This document shows positions 35,654 through 46,456 of a stretch of 64,000 nucleotides of DNA, piece by piece. Position 1 is the first letter of the stretch, and each line of letters begins with the position of its first letter. Source of the DNA: Ceraceosorus guamensis (taxonomy: Eukaryota; Basidiomycota; Exobasidiomycetes; Ceraceosorales; Ceraceosoraceae). Under the pieces are notes generated by a model that was not told where the DNA came from, ran no database searches, and saw only the letters and a program-made list of their open reading frames with translations. The position numbers were made by a program, and so were the translations under genes. Location of the stretch: assembly GCF_003144195.1 (NCBI RefSeq), contig NW_020290005.1, positions 1 through 64,000 on the forward strand, written 5' to 3'.

Positions 35654-37086
35654 CGAACCGCGTCCTGGGAAACTTTCAGAGCAGGCCTTCTCGCTTGCGC
35701 TGCTCTCCGAATGGAGTCAAGAGCCAATCGATTGCTTCAAAGGTAGGGCTGTACAGTTCTAGTCAAGAGCTTACTCACCGTTGAGGCGAACTCTCCAAGT
35801 GCTAGCTGCGAGCGCTCTGCTCCGGAAGCAGAACGATTTGGTGTGGTGTAGTCACGGCGCGGGCTTCACGAATGTGGGGAACGAACCGGCTAAGATGAGC
35901 CCCGAAGTCCCGACAGACGCGCACTCACGACTCCCAGCAGCAGCAGACTTGTGACTCAAGACTGACACTTGACTCACTCACACCCCGTGACTGTCCTGCA
36001 GCTGCTGCGCTGTGTTCCGCCTCTCATCTCGCTTGATTAGCTCCTCATCACTCACGACTCACGAGTCACGACTCACGACTCGACTATAGCGTCACTTCTC
36101 GCACGGCTGCGCACGGCGGCTGACGCGCACGCTCCATGCTCGCCCCCCAAAGTGTCGTGAGTCGCGGGCCAGAGCAGCTGCATGGCTTGTCATTCTTGAT
36201 TACTCACTTCCATGATGATCATCTTCTCTCCAATCAATTTCACAATTTGAGCGATTCTGGGTTGTGGATCATCAGCTCCCTCCCAGGAAATTCGAGAAGG
36301 CCGACGCTGCTGTCGATGGAAGGTGACGCCTCCCTGTAAGAGTGGATTCCACGGAAGGAACTCCGAGTAGCTGCGATGGTGTGAATGCGACACTATATGC
36401 GCTGAACAGGCTGCGCTGGTGGCGCAAACGAAGTGCGTAACGCTTCGTGCGAGAAATCGGCTTGGAGTCACACATGGCGTTTCTTGAGGAGAAGCTCACT
36501 TGGCGGCAGAAGGCTCCCGCGATCCTTGCCGCAACCGTCGTCAACGTGGATGGCTTTGCTCTCGACCGAGTGGCGAAGGCTCGTTCTGGTATGGGTGCGT
36601 GTATGATTGGGTACAACTCTTCGTATCCCCGCGCGCGCCGCCGCGCTTCCCATTCAACGCAACCACTCACACATTCGCCACGCGTATGTATATACAGCAC
36701 GATCGACTCGTGATGCGCCACAATTGTGAATACGGATGGCGTTGCGGTAGGCGTCGTTGGGTGGCGAGTACGCGGCCCAGGTGGCGCTGGTCGATTGCCA
36801 TGACGACCAACGAGCTTGGCTGACATGGTGTGCAAGTCTTCGAATCCTCTACAAATGTAGCCAACGCTTTCTCCTCCTATTCGTTTCGTCACCCTCCATG
36901 AAGATTGATTCTTTTCGATTTTGCATTTTGTCTCTTCAGCCGAGCCGCTGGTCGGCATTCTTCAACAGGTCCGCGCTGAGCTGATCTCTCACAAAGGCGC
37001 AGGTACTCTCACACAACGGAGGTGCAGTCAGTCGTTGGCAAATCAGTGGAAGGGTGATCACAGAGCTGTGCATTCTTCAGGGCGAC
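35654..37086. promoter_or_regulatory. Divergent intergenic with dispersed-motif cluster
   Basis: 1.4 kb between the divergent Nudix and EAR-motif genes. It contains the densest copy of the GAGTCGTGAGTC motif (36051-36084) and related copies at 35920-35985. An open frame from the ATG at 36474 (AFLEEKLTWRQKAP) could be an upstream exon of the gene to the right, but I could not find a convincing join. Confidence 0.4.
36051..36084. repeat. CTCACGACT/GAGTCACG motif cluster
   Basis: Direct and inverted copies of CTCACGACTC packed head to tail. This belongs to the dispersed family described at 5953-5978. Confidence 0.7.
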
Positions 37087-40000
37087 ATGCTAGCTCAACG
37101 GTTACCAGCCACGCAACCAGACCTTTGGGGACGATCTGCTGAAGGAAAGATGACGCAAACAGGTGGTGCAAAGGCAAGCAGCTGGGAAGACACAGGCACT
37201 CGCTGCAACTTGCCGACCAAGGCGCGCCCCGCTCTGCTGGTGGCATCCCTTTTTTGCGCCCTCTTCCTCTTCTACCTTCACTCCCTGGAAGGAAAGCTGC
37301 TACCTACTTCGAGGCCTAAGGATAGGCTTGTCTGTACCCCTACCGGCTGCTGGAGTCGCATACCCTCTTCACTGCCCCTCAACGACTCCGAGGTGAAAGA
37401 TGAGGGATTTTGTCGGACAGTACTTGGCCAGACTCAGGCTTTCCACCACCTTCCCGGTTCCGCACCTCTACCTGGTGCTCTTCCATTGCTCGGTGTGCAC
37501 GCGCAGCGGGTCGGTAAGGCAAAAGCTTCGAGAATTTCACCGGCACCGCTGATCACCCGCGCACTAGGCGAGGCCTCAAGTAGTGGAATCGAGAAGGCGG
37601 TTGAAGCTTTGAATGGCGAGACCTCCACACGTGCCATTCCCAAGACTGCGGAGAGTCTGAACGGTCAAGCAGCTGAAGGCGAGAAGGCTGCAAAGCCTCC
37701 CATCAGCTACACACGCTCAGGCCACAAGAGTGTAGCTAAGGTGTGGCTGCACGAAGGGCCGTACGGATGGAAGCGCAAGACACCGACCGGGTCCAAGGCC
37801 ACCATTCGTCGCGATCAAGTCTACAAGGCAAAGTACGCCGACATTCCACGTCCTACCCGTTTCGGTCCTCGTTTGCCAGACGGCCAAGTTTTAGGAAAGA
37901 TGCGTGATACTCCAGAGGGCTCTAGATCCACACGTTTTCGTGATAAACGAAGAGCCACCTTGATCTCGTTGAATCTCGATCCGAACCACCGAAGTCCGAG
38001 TAAGGCGATCATGGACAAGTTGAAAAGCATGAACAAGTCTCCAAAGCGCGGCGACCTCTCCCACCCAGTCAGACCGGTATCTCCGGTTCCGCCTTTCGGC
38101 AGTCCAGGCCGACCACGAAAGACGCCGGAAGGGTCTTACAGGACCAGACTGCGTGACAAACAGAGGGATGCGGCAGCAGCCGGTCTCGAATGGACGCCAG
38201 AACGCAAGGGCGCCAAGCGAAAGACCCCGGGCGGTTCAAGAGTAACGCGATGGAGAGAAAGGCATGAAGCGCTGTTTGGTGCTCCGCCGGCACGCAAGAA
38301 GCAACAGATGCGAAAGCCACCCCAAGATGGGCCATCCGAAGCAGGGCCAGCCGAGATGATGGATGATGGGTCAAGCACGCGCGCTGACACAATGGTCGCT
38401 GTTCCGCAGCGACCGCGCAGTGCTCGTCTGGCCGCACAGCGAGCTCGGGCAACGCATCTATCTGGGCAGGCCGACCAGCCCTCCAACCTGCAATCGATCG
38501 CATCTACCGGACAGGTAGAACAGGGCACCAGACGCGTGCATCACGCTACCTCAAGCTCTAGTGATGCCTATGGCTCGCCATCCGCAACTAAGTCTCGCGC
38601 ACTTGGCGATGTCTACAAAGAGGCCCATCCGACCGAGCTTAGATCGTCGCCTAGTGACAGAATTCGGGAAAGCAGCTCAGATGAAGCCAAGACATCTCTG
38701 TCGCCCGAAAGGAGTGAAAAGCCAGCGACACCGCCACGCCGAGTCCTTCCTGATCTCAATCTCCCTCCGCCTCCAGAGGAGCTCTTGAGGCGAGACGCCT
38801 CGATGACGGACGACCCGGGCTGGTCCAAAGTCCACACGACGAGAGGAAAGCCCAGCGCTAGATTTTTACTCCGTCGGCTTCTTCCTGAAGTCGGCACTGC
38901 CCGAAAAGCTGAGCAGGAGGTCCAAGAGGTCGTCGATCTGACCAAAGCGCGGCCAACAACTGGCGCAATCCGCCTAACCGCCTCCGACTTGGCAAGGAAG
39001 ATACCCGGCGACCTTCACTCGTCCATACATGGCTTCAGGAAGGGTGAAATGCCAACGGAACTTCAGGCGTTGCTGGACAAGAACACGCGTGAATGGAACG
39101 AGCTCGTTCGAAGTAGACGCGCAGCTCAAGCAGCTCAACAGCTTGGGCGGACTGCCGCCAAATCGCCTTTGATCAGTCCAGATTCCAGGCACTGGTCTCC
39201 AGCATCGGAAGAGCACTCGCGCAACTCAGCGCCAAGCGCTTCCCCGGATAGCTCTGCAGAAGGCCTTCGAGCTTATAGCCTATCCACGAGCTCTCAATCG
39301 ACCACGCCGACGACTTCGAGCTTTTCTGATCTAGGACCTCGACAGAGATACAAGAAGCAACGTAGCCTGAGAGAGATAGACGCGGGCGAGGTTTCCAGCC
39401 CGCGCTTCCTGGCTCGTTCTGCCGATCTTGCTGCCAAGCTTGAGCAGACAGACCAAGGCATTCGACACACTGCCGCCTTGACGAGACCTCGTGAAAGGCC
39501 AAAGAAGCGTTTTGTATCGCAGACAGAGGATCAAACGGCGCCACACAAGGTCGGGCCAAGGGTAAACCAGGACGTCTCACGGAGAAGGGGTACAGATAGT
39601 GCAAGGCCTCGCGGAAGGCCGAGGAAGCATGTAGCGCAAGGCCAAACATTGTCTCTCAAGGGCGAGCGAAGAGACTTGCACGCAAACGAACTCTCGACTT
39701 CGCAGACCATCCTGAAGCGCGCAGGCGGTGAACTGCCCTTTGAGGTCTTGAAAGCTGGCAAGCACATCTATTCGCCTCAAGAGACGGCAGAGCTGCGCGA
39801 GTCTGCGCGTCTGTACGCTGTGAGAGAGGGCATCGATCTTAGTAACCACAAGATCCAAGTGAGTGTCTAGCTCTTGCTTTTGTGAGCAACACATCTAGGG
39901 CTCGGTGCTGATCGGCTACTTTTCTCTGCCTCCGTGACAATGTCTTCAGATGCGTGAGCCTGTGCGCACAACGCAACGCGACATGTGGCCCCATTACTGG

Positions 40001-41308
40001 GCCAGCGTCACTGGCCCAGATGGTAAGACAGTACCAAGCAAGGCTGAGCGACACGCACAGTTCGGTCAAACATTGCACAAGATTCATCACTCTCCCGAGA
40101 TGAATCAAGATCCCAATTTTGCATTTCAGAGAGCTGCCGCGATAGCCGCTAGGAAGGCAGCTAACGCTAAAGAAAATGTCAAGACCGCAGTGCGGAGGGC
40201 ACGAGAGTATGCGGGGCTTGGCTATGCTCAGCATCTGAGGCTGAAGATTTCCACGCCAGAAGCCGCCCACATGCTCGACGCTTTCCGTCGACACAAGGAA
40301 CAGGTTCGAGTAGCATCTGGACAGCGCATCAATTCCTTCGAGGTGCGTTCATGAGGACACACTGCCTATTCAACACATGACTAATGGAAGATGTTTGGGC
40401 ATTGCGCAGGCTTCAACGCCTGTTCACCGAACGCCGACGGAGCCCCGTTGGCACTTTCGCGGTAGGGCTTGGGACGAAAAGGGGCAGGCTTTGCCAAGCG
40501 AAGACGGAAGCGTGAGTACTTGACACCACTCTTTTCGCAACGAAAAGCCCAGCTGATTTTGGTCGTTGTGATGGTCCTGCAGCATGAGCACAAGGTCGTG
40601 TTGCCTGAGACTACTACGTTCGGATTGAAGGATCGGCACCGCCAGAACCCAATCGAAGAAGATGTTGACTTCCACGTCCACCAGACCGGACTCAGCAAAG
40701 ATCAGTGAGCATCGCTCACACGCGTTGCATCCGTCGCCTTCCTGCTTCACTAAATTTTTCCTGTGCCCACGCCTATCTGCAGAGCCAAGAGTGCACTCAA
40801 GGCCATCGCTCGCGCTCAGGGTCCACATGATGCTGTTACAGCTTATAGACAGGTGAACCAGGGAGCCGCAGCGCGCTCCCCCTTCGGAGCGAAGCAGGCG
40901 GGAGCGAATATCCTTGAATCGTCTCGGGGTGGCGCTTTGCCTAGTCGGTCTGCTAAACAGCTCGGGCCTCAACAGGGCCCCGCGCCAAGCTCCCGCAAAC
41001 AAGCGCCCCCTCCAGACCTCTTGAGTGCGACCGACAATGATCCGGCATTGACCGCACATGTCGGAAATGCAGCGCCGCTTCATGACAGGACGATGCTCTC
41101 CCGGCAGACTTCTAATGTCGCTTCGAGCGCCTCTTCATTGACACCGAGACCCATAGCTAGCGCCCATGATGACGGCCTCCAACTTAGTCTTGGACCGTCC
41201 AGCTCCGGATCCTCCGTCAAGAGGCCCGCTCCAGCTGCCGTCGAGGGACGTCCTGCAAAGAAACACGAAGTAGACACGGAGCTTCGCCTTGGACCCCCGG
41301 GTTCGTGA
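37087..41308 (+). CDS. Large basic disordered protein with EAR-like LxLxP motifs, AT-hooks and internal repeats
   Basis: I do not recognise a family. Five exons (37087-39858, 39950-40342, 40410-40511, 40583-40704, 40783-41308) give 1304 residues; a second ATG at 37150 would give 1283. A hydrophobic segment (about residues 47-67, ALLVASLFCALFLFYLHSL) could be a signal anchor or late signal peptide. A K-[TD]-P-x-G-S-x-x-T-R-type module repeats four times (about 37771-38268). AT-hook-like cores are GRPRK (third repeat) and RPRGRPRK (39607-39630). A C-terminal segment KRPAPAAVEGRPAKK looks like a bipartite NLS. Four L-x-L-x-P motifs occur: LNLDP 295-299, DLNLPP 556-561, LQLSLGP 1262-1268 and, at the very C-terminus, TELRLGPPG. 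DLNxxP and TELRLG-x-PG are the plant EAR forms that recruit TOPLESS. A conserved-looking part (about 925-1145, MWPHYWASVTG...) lacks a known domain. Secretion is not certain. Confidence 0.75.
37771..38268 (+). repeat. Four-copy protein-coding repeat (K-x-P-x-G-S-x-x-T-R)
   Basis: Copies start near 37771 (KRKTPTGSKATIRRD), 37900 (MRDTPEGSRSTRFRDKR), 38111 (PRKTPEGSYRTRLRDKQ) and 38215 (KRKTPGGSRVTRWRER). The spacing varies, so this is an old, diverged repeat conserved at the protein level and not a satellite. Confidence 0.8.
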
Positions 41309-41746
41309 ACGGCCGCAAATCTGTAGCCAAAGCAGCAATTACATTCGCGCATCGAGGGGGAAGGCGAGGGCAGTCAAGAATACTTTCTGCAGCGACGGCA
41401 AAGTCTAGATTATGAACTTTGTTCTTGTCCATCCTGCAATGAAAGGTACACACCGGTGGGTGCTACACCACCGAAGGCTGAAGCCCAATTCATCGGCAAA
41501 ATTCGTGTACGATTGACCAAGAGTGCAGCCGACGATTTGTAGGCAATGTAATCATGAATATCGTTACAATGGTCAATACAGTTTACAAGGCTATACGGTC
41601 TTGTTTGGGCCAGCCGTTCAAGTGCTCTTGATGCAGGCTCAGGGGACGTTTCAGTGTGCCTGCGGAAATGTGGAGACTCATGATCCCTGGCTTAATCATG
41701 TAGCATCCACGCTCGTTTGCGCATACGCAAGTATGGAACGCCGTCG
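41309..41746. other. Convergent 3' intergenic
   Basis: 438 bp between the stop codons of the EAR-motif gene and the CxxC gene. A plus-strand frame at 41523-41813 with four cysteines (CRQCN, QCACG) has no ATG at its start and overlaps the CxxC gene's last exon; it is not called. Confidence 0.5.
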
Positions 41747-42627
41747 TCATCTCCGACGCCCCGCTCGTCCTGGTCCCACGGGAGGAGGGCTGCCATCATC
41801 AAACGAGGTCTGATGGTTCGCAGATCCCATCCCTCCTTCGTGCTCTTCGCCCTTCGACGCTAGATTGTCATTTGATCCTCCCGCACCGATGACACCCTGC
41901 ATCGCCTGAACATCTTCACTTGCAATGTCGCAATTAGAGACTTTGTTCGTCTTGTCTAGCGCAGTATTGATTGCCGGTCGAGCGCTGAAAGCGTAGTACG
42001 CTGCGCTATTCTTGTCTACCTGCCAGCTGCATCGGATACAACGAGGTAGAGGAACATCAGGACGTACTCTTGCTTACTAATCAAGACCTTGTCATCCTTT
42101 AGGTGCAGCAATGACTTGCATTTACGGAGCCGTTCAAGGCATCTACTGCCGTTGGCTTCACTACCAGGGAGACGATGGCGCGCCTCTGACGACTCTGATC
42201 TTGCCCGCCAAGTAGCATCGCAGCACCCTTCCTCCCTCTCACACTTCTACACCCAAGGCGCAACTCACAATCCGGTGCTCTCATCCCACTGAGGTCCACG
42301 CTGTCTCCTAGCCCAGCACAATAAAGAGTTCCATTCCGCAGCACTAGCGACTTTAGGATCATGAGGGGGTCTATGAATAGCTCTCACACCTTTCGGCGGC
42401 AAAGGTTGAGCAAAGGGTTTCTTTTCAGTCGAAGGAGCTGCTTCTGCCCCGTCCATGAGCGATGAGCTGCTGTCTTCGACTGTGCTGATGCTTGAACCTA
42501 TCCCAAGCGGACCGACACTTGCTCCCACCACGTTCGAGCCCTCGCCAGCTTTAGCTACAGCGGCCGGAGGCAGCGGCTTTGGCGCTCTGACTGCCACGCT
42601 CCTTCTGGGCTGCGCATGCTTCGGCAT
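41747..42627 (-). CDS. Unknown protein with CxxC motif, possibly mitochondrial
   Basis: Not recognised. Two exons (42269-42627, 41747-42068) joined by a 200-nt intron give 226 residues from the ATG at 42627. The acceptor (GCAAG before 42068) is weaker than most here. It was chosen because it restores a long continuous frame: WDESTGL, then VRPDVPLPRCIRCSWQ and VDKNSAAYYAFSARPAINTAL. The N-terminus is basic with no acidic residues for 35 positions (PKHAQPRRSVAVRAPKPLPP), suggesting mitochondrial import. The middle has WNSLLCWARRQRGPQWD, and the end is Gly/Ser/acidic then Arg-rich. The frame stays protein-like upstream of the ATG (ARWQST) back to an in-frame stop, so an upstream exon with the true start may be missing. 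Confidence 0.5.
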
Positions 42628-43333
42628 TGTAGATTGCCAGCGGGCAGGATTTCCGGATTGCAAAGCGCCCTTTGTCGAGTGCTCTCGCAAATCACGAATG
42701 GCGTTGGGTGGCAGCACTGGCCAAGCTGAGGATCACGGGCACTGCGCAGCAGGTAGATCAAAAGGTCTTGCAGGCTTCCAGGGACGAGAAAATCCAGGAG
42801 AAAGAAGCTTGATGCGCTCGGACTCGTGACTGAGCTGCGTTCGCTGTTGGTGGTGCAATCAAGCAAGCTCGCCATGCATGCGCCGTGTGGATGTGGAAGT
42901 TACGAGTGCGGATCAGGAAGTCGTGACGTTCACGAGTCACGCGCGGCGAGTTCGCAGGCAGCTCGCTGCTGATGCGCAGACCGCATAGCAGATGGCGCGC
43001 GCGCGTATGCGCGTCAACGTCTGCACCAAATTGTGCCCTCTTCTGCAAGCGACCCCCCTCTCCACCCCACCTTCGCGCTCGTCGCGCAGATGTGGCAGCA
43101 CTGTCCCACCTCTTGTAGGGATTCATCAATTTTCAAATCCATGACCGCTCGAACGTGTCAGCGTCACGGACCTAGATGGCCTGCAGGAGTCATCGTGCAA
43201 GTCTGCGGGAGCTCTTCGGGTAACATTGCCACGCGCAAGGAGTCATAGTGATCAAGCCCAAGGTTGCAAAAAGAAAAAAATCGAAAGGGAAGATGGAGGA
43301 ACATGGAATGGCAGGCAGACATCTGATTCTGAT
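42628..43333. other. Intergenic, possible missed 5' exon
   Basis: 706 bp between two leftward genes. The minus strand at about 42750-42855 reads as SERIKLLSPGFSRPWKPARP before an in-frame stop that precedes the CxxC gene's first exon. This may be a remnant or an exon I could not join. There is an alternating CG/TATGCGC-rich stretch near 43000-43016. Confidence 0.4.
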
Positions 43334-45563
43334 CTACACTTCCCAAGCTTTTGGCAAACCGTCCGATCGAGGAATACCTCTCCTATCCGTCTCGTTAGCA
43401 AGTAATCCATGGGGAACGTCGCCATTGAGCAGACTACCGCTTCTAGTCCTATCTCCATTCTTGGCAGCTTCGAGGACCTCTTGCAACTTGCGTCTAGCCT
43501 CAGCTTCATCGATCGCTTCCAAGCTCTGCTTCTCTTCCCTCCTCCCTTCCAGTCCGTAGCCCTCGTGCGCCACGGCCTCCGCCTTTCCAGCAACTTCCGC
43601 GACCCTTTGAGCTCTGCCTTCTCTCCGTCTCCTCTCGTCCGCTGCTTCTGCCAGCTTGCGGTGCCTCTCCACCTCTTCCAAGATCGCCCTAGCTCCTCTG
43701 GATTGGGCAAGCTCTTGAGCGACAGCTCTTCCCAATGCTTGCGCATCCGCAACATCCATGCAATGCCGCGTAAGTGTGTAGTCGCATGACCTCTTGCCGT
43801 CCAGAGATACTACAATGGCGTGAAGTGTGAGCTCGGCTCCTTCTGCGGGAGCTGCGGCGCGATCTTCAGGGTAGTACTCTTCGGCAGCTTTGATGGCCGG
43901 TGTCGGTGCAGGGGTAGCAGAAGTGCTGGCAGCTTGAGCAGCAGCAACGTCTAACTTGTCCGTGTTGAGCCTCTCAAGCGCAGCAGGTCTTGTTGGCGCA
44001 CCAGAGCTGGACGTGATCTCGTCCGGAGGAATCGTATGCCCTTCTTCCTCTCGCGTATCCCCTACGTCGACGCCACGAGAAGCGGCCACCAACCTGAGAG
44101 CTTCTCCTTCATTCCTTTGTCCTTCCACCTCTGCATGGTCGGCGAATCGGGTCTCCACACCAACAGGAATGGAGCATCCTCCTTCCAGCTCCCTCAGCAA
44201 AGCTCTCTCGGCTTCAGCCCGCCATGTAGCTCGCCAGTCGCTGATGGATCGGATCATTTCAAGAATCCGAGCCTCTCTGTTCGTTCGAGGATCAGCTCCA
44301 GGCGGTGGTGTTCTGACCTCGATGGCGAGCGCACCTTGGCCGACAGAGTACATCAGCACAGGTGCAGAAAGGAAGGCAGTGATGCGAGCTGTGAGATTCA
44401 ATCGTATCAGTCCAGCTGCGGCAAGTACTAGCGCAGTGTAAGGCCCATTCGGCGCGTCAAGCTTTGAGAGACGAGTGTTGAGATTTCCGCGCTGTTGATG
44501 AAGCGCGGTGGACTGGCGTTAGAGGAATGCACTTCTGCAATCGCCGCCGCTTCACTCACGACATCTGAAAAGACTAGCTCTGGATATCTCCTGCGCAGCT
44601 GCGCCACCCTTCGAACGGACGATGTTCCAATCACAGAACCAGGAGGGAGCTCGTCCAGCGTCTGTAGGTGTGTGATGATGCACGTGAGCCATCGCTCTAC
44701 ACAGCTGCCCACGAATCGTTCCAAATACTCACCTTGTAAGGCAAGCCCTTCTTGACGACAAGAGCGTCTCTCGGGTCTTCTCGCTCCATAATCGCGCCAA
44801 GCATGAGCCCGTCTGGCAGCGCAGTGGGCACATCCTTGAGACAGTGCACGATAGCGTCGACAGCTCCACCAGAGAGAGCGACTTCCAACTCCTTTGTCCA
44901 AATCGCTTTGCCGTCTCCGCCAATGACGTAAAGAGGCGAGCGCTGATTGTGATCTCCGGCAGTGGACATCGACGTGATTGGGAAGCTGCAAGGGCCTGGA
45001 ATGCCCAGCGCTGCGATCCTACTTTGTGCGGTGGAGATTGTCTCGGCATCGAAGGTGGGCAAGGAAGGAAGAGAAGGTGGCGTGGAGGGAGGAGTGATTG
45101 TGCTGTCTGCTTTGGCTGAAGAGGACTGCCCTGCTAAAGCCGCTTGTTCTCGAGTGAAGCTGACAAAAGCGGGCGAGCGGTGAGAGTAGTGAGACGAGAG
45201 CATGGCTGACACATGACTGCTCTGCACCAGCGCCAGCTGCGAGTTACGAGACGCGAGCACAAGACTGGTGTCGGGGTCCAGTGATTGACCAGCTCCGGGA
45301 GCGAGCGGATTGATATTGGCTGCTGCTTTGAGATCGTCCAGCTTTGCGCTCGCCACTCTTGACAGTGGAGGTGTGACGATGAGATCATCGGTGGTCCTGA
45401 AGAAGATGCAGCCGGGCGCGGTGGGTGGCTTCAGACTGCTGGCGGGGTGACTGGAGGTCGGGGGATGACCGGGTGGAAGCGGCTGCGCTGGATCGTGCGC
45501 CACAGGACATTGCGCCGTCCCTTCGTCTGGGTGCCGCTCGACATAGACGGTGCTGGATGCCAT
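43334..45563 (-). CDS. HEM3: Porphobilinogen deaminase (hydroxymethylbilane synthase)
   Basis: The third enzyme of haem synthesis: it condenses four porphobilinogens into hydroxymethylbilane in the cytosol. Three exons (44733-45563, 44560-44661, 43334-44491), phase 0 throughout, give 696 residues, about twice the usual 310-360. Core motifs are present: [14 protein letters not shown] (101-114), [25 protein letters not shown] with catalytic D244, [40 protein letters not shown], and [10 protein letters not shown] with dipyrromethane-binding C417. Extra sequence comprises about 95 N-terminal residues, a 60-residue Ser/Pro insertion (about 128-190) between the first helix and the next strand, an Ala/Pro insertion in domain 3, and a charged helical tail of about 120 residues. 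The enzyme looks active; the additions are unexplained. Confidence 0.92.
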
Positions 45564-45869
45564 CTTGGCCTGTTTAAACTTGGTGGGGTCCAGCTGCGAA
45601 ATTGGCAAGTAGCAGTCAAAGCGGCTTGAACGAGGGACAAGGGTGAGCTGTGCTTGTTCTCCTGATCTTGGCGCTTGCTGTCTGCTTGATGATGGTGGTA
45701 ATGGTAGAGGACTAGTCAGTGTGAGTGGGGAAGTGACTGTCAGCAGGCTGATTGTGGGCAGAAGAACAACAAAAAGTAGCAGGAAGTTTGCGCCGACGAG
45801 GTGAATGTGAGTCAAAATCAGAAAGTCGCCTGCTCCTCGCGCGGTTTGAGTCACGCGATAGTTGCCGTG

Positions 45870-45887
45870 CTGCTGCTGCTGCTGCTG
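45870..45887. repeat. (CTG)6 microsatellite
   Basis: Six perfect CTG units, outside the HEM3 coding region and 5' of it. Confidence 0.95.
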
Positions 45888-46385
45888 CGTGGCTGAGGCG
45901 CGCTGCCACCTGATTCGCTCGCTCGCTCGGCCTTCCGGCCTATGATGTCGCGGCCGGCAGTTTTGAGTCGCAGTAGCGTGGATTTTGGATTCAAGTCCAG
46001 GATTGGTGCAACGGCAGTAGTCGGTGGGAGCGTGTATGCACGCTGCTGCATGCACCCACCCACGCATTTCACCCAAGCAGGGCCATCCGCGGATGGGTAG
46101 GGGATCCACAACGGGCAACGTCAGAGCAGAGAGCGCACACACAGCAGCCAGGCACCGGCGGAGCATCTCGCAACAGCAGATGCTGTGTGGCCCGGCAGCG
46201 CATCTGCCTGCATGCTCCACCACGCCCGCACTACAGCTCCGGCCAATCCACGCTGGTCCATTTGATTTGATTTGACTTGGCGGGCACAAATTCGAAGGTG
46301 GCGACCCTTGGCAAGCCGCGCGTGTGCGCTTGTGTGTATAGTGCTCCTGCTTGCTCCAACGCGGTTGGAGCTGCTGTGTCAATCT

Positions 46386-46456
46386 CAATCACGAATTAAG
46401 ATCAAGAATCAATTCCAAGATTCGTGATTGACCAATCACAATCGTGAATCAGCGAA
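46386..46456. repeat. GATTC/CACGAATC dispersed-motif cluster
   Basis: Direct and inverted copies of AATCACGAATT-like words around a CCAAT box. The same A/T-flavoured variant of the motif recurs at 51407-51500 and 63001-63036. Confidence 0.6.

Noticed and set aside
36272-36958. 228-codon minus-strand frame
   Set aside because: Located in a divergent promoter region, no ATG in good context, no domain, and overlapped by equally open plus-strand frames.
41523-41813. Plus-strand frame with CRQCN and QCACG resembling a zinc finger
   Set aside because: No ATG at its start; its 3' part overlaps the last exon of the CxxC gene on the other strand; spacing fits no known zinc-binding family.
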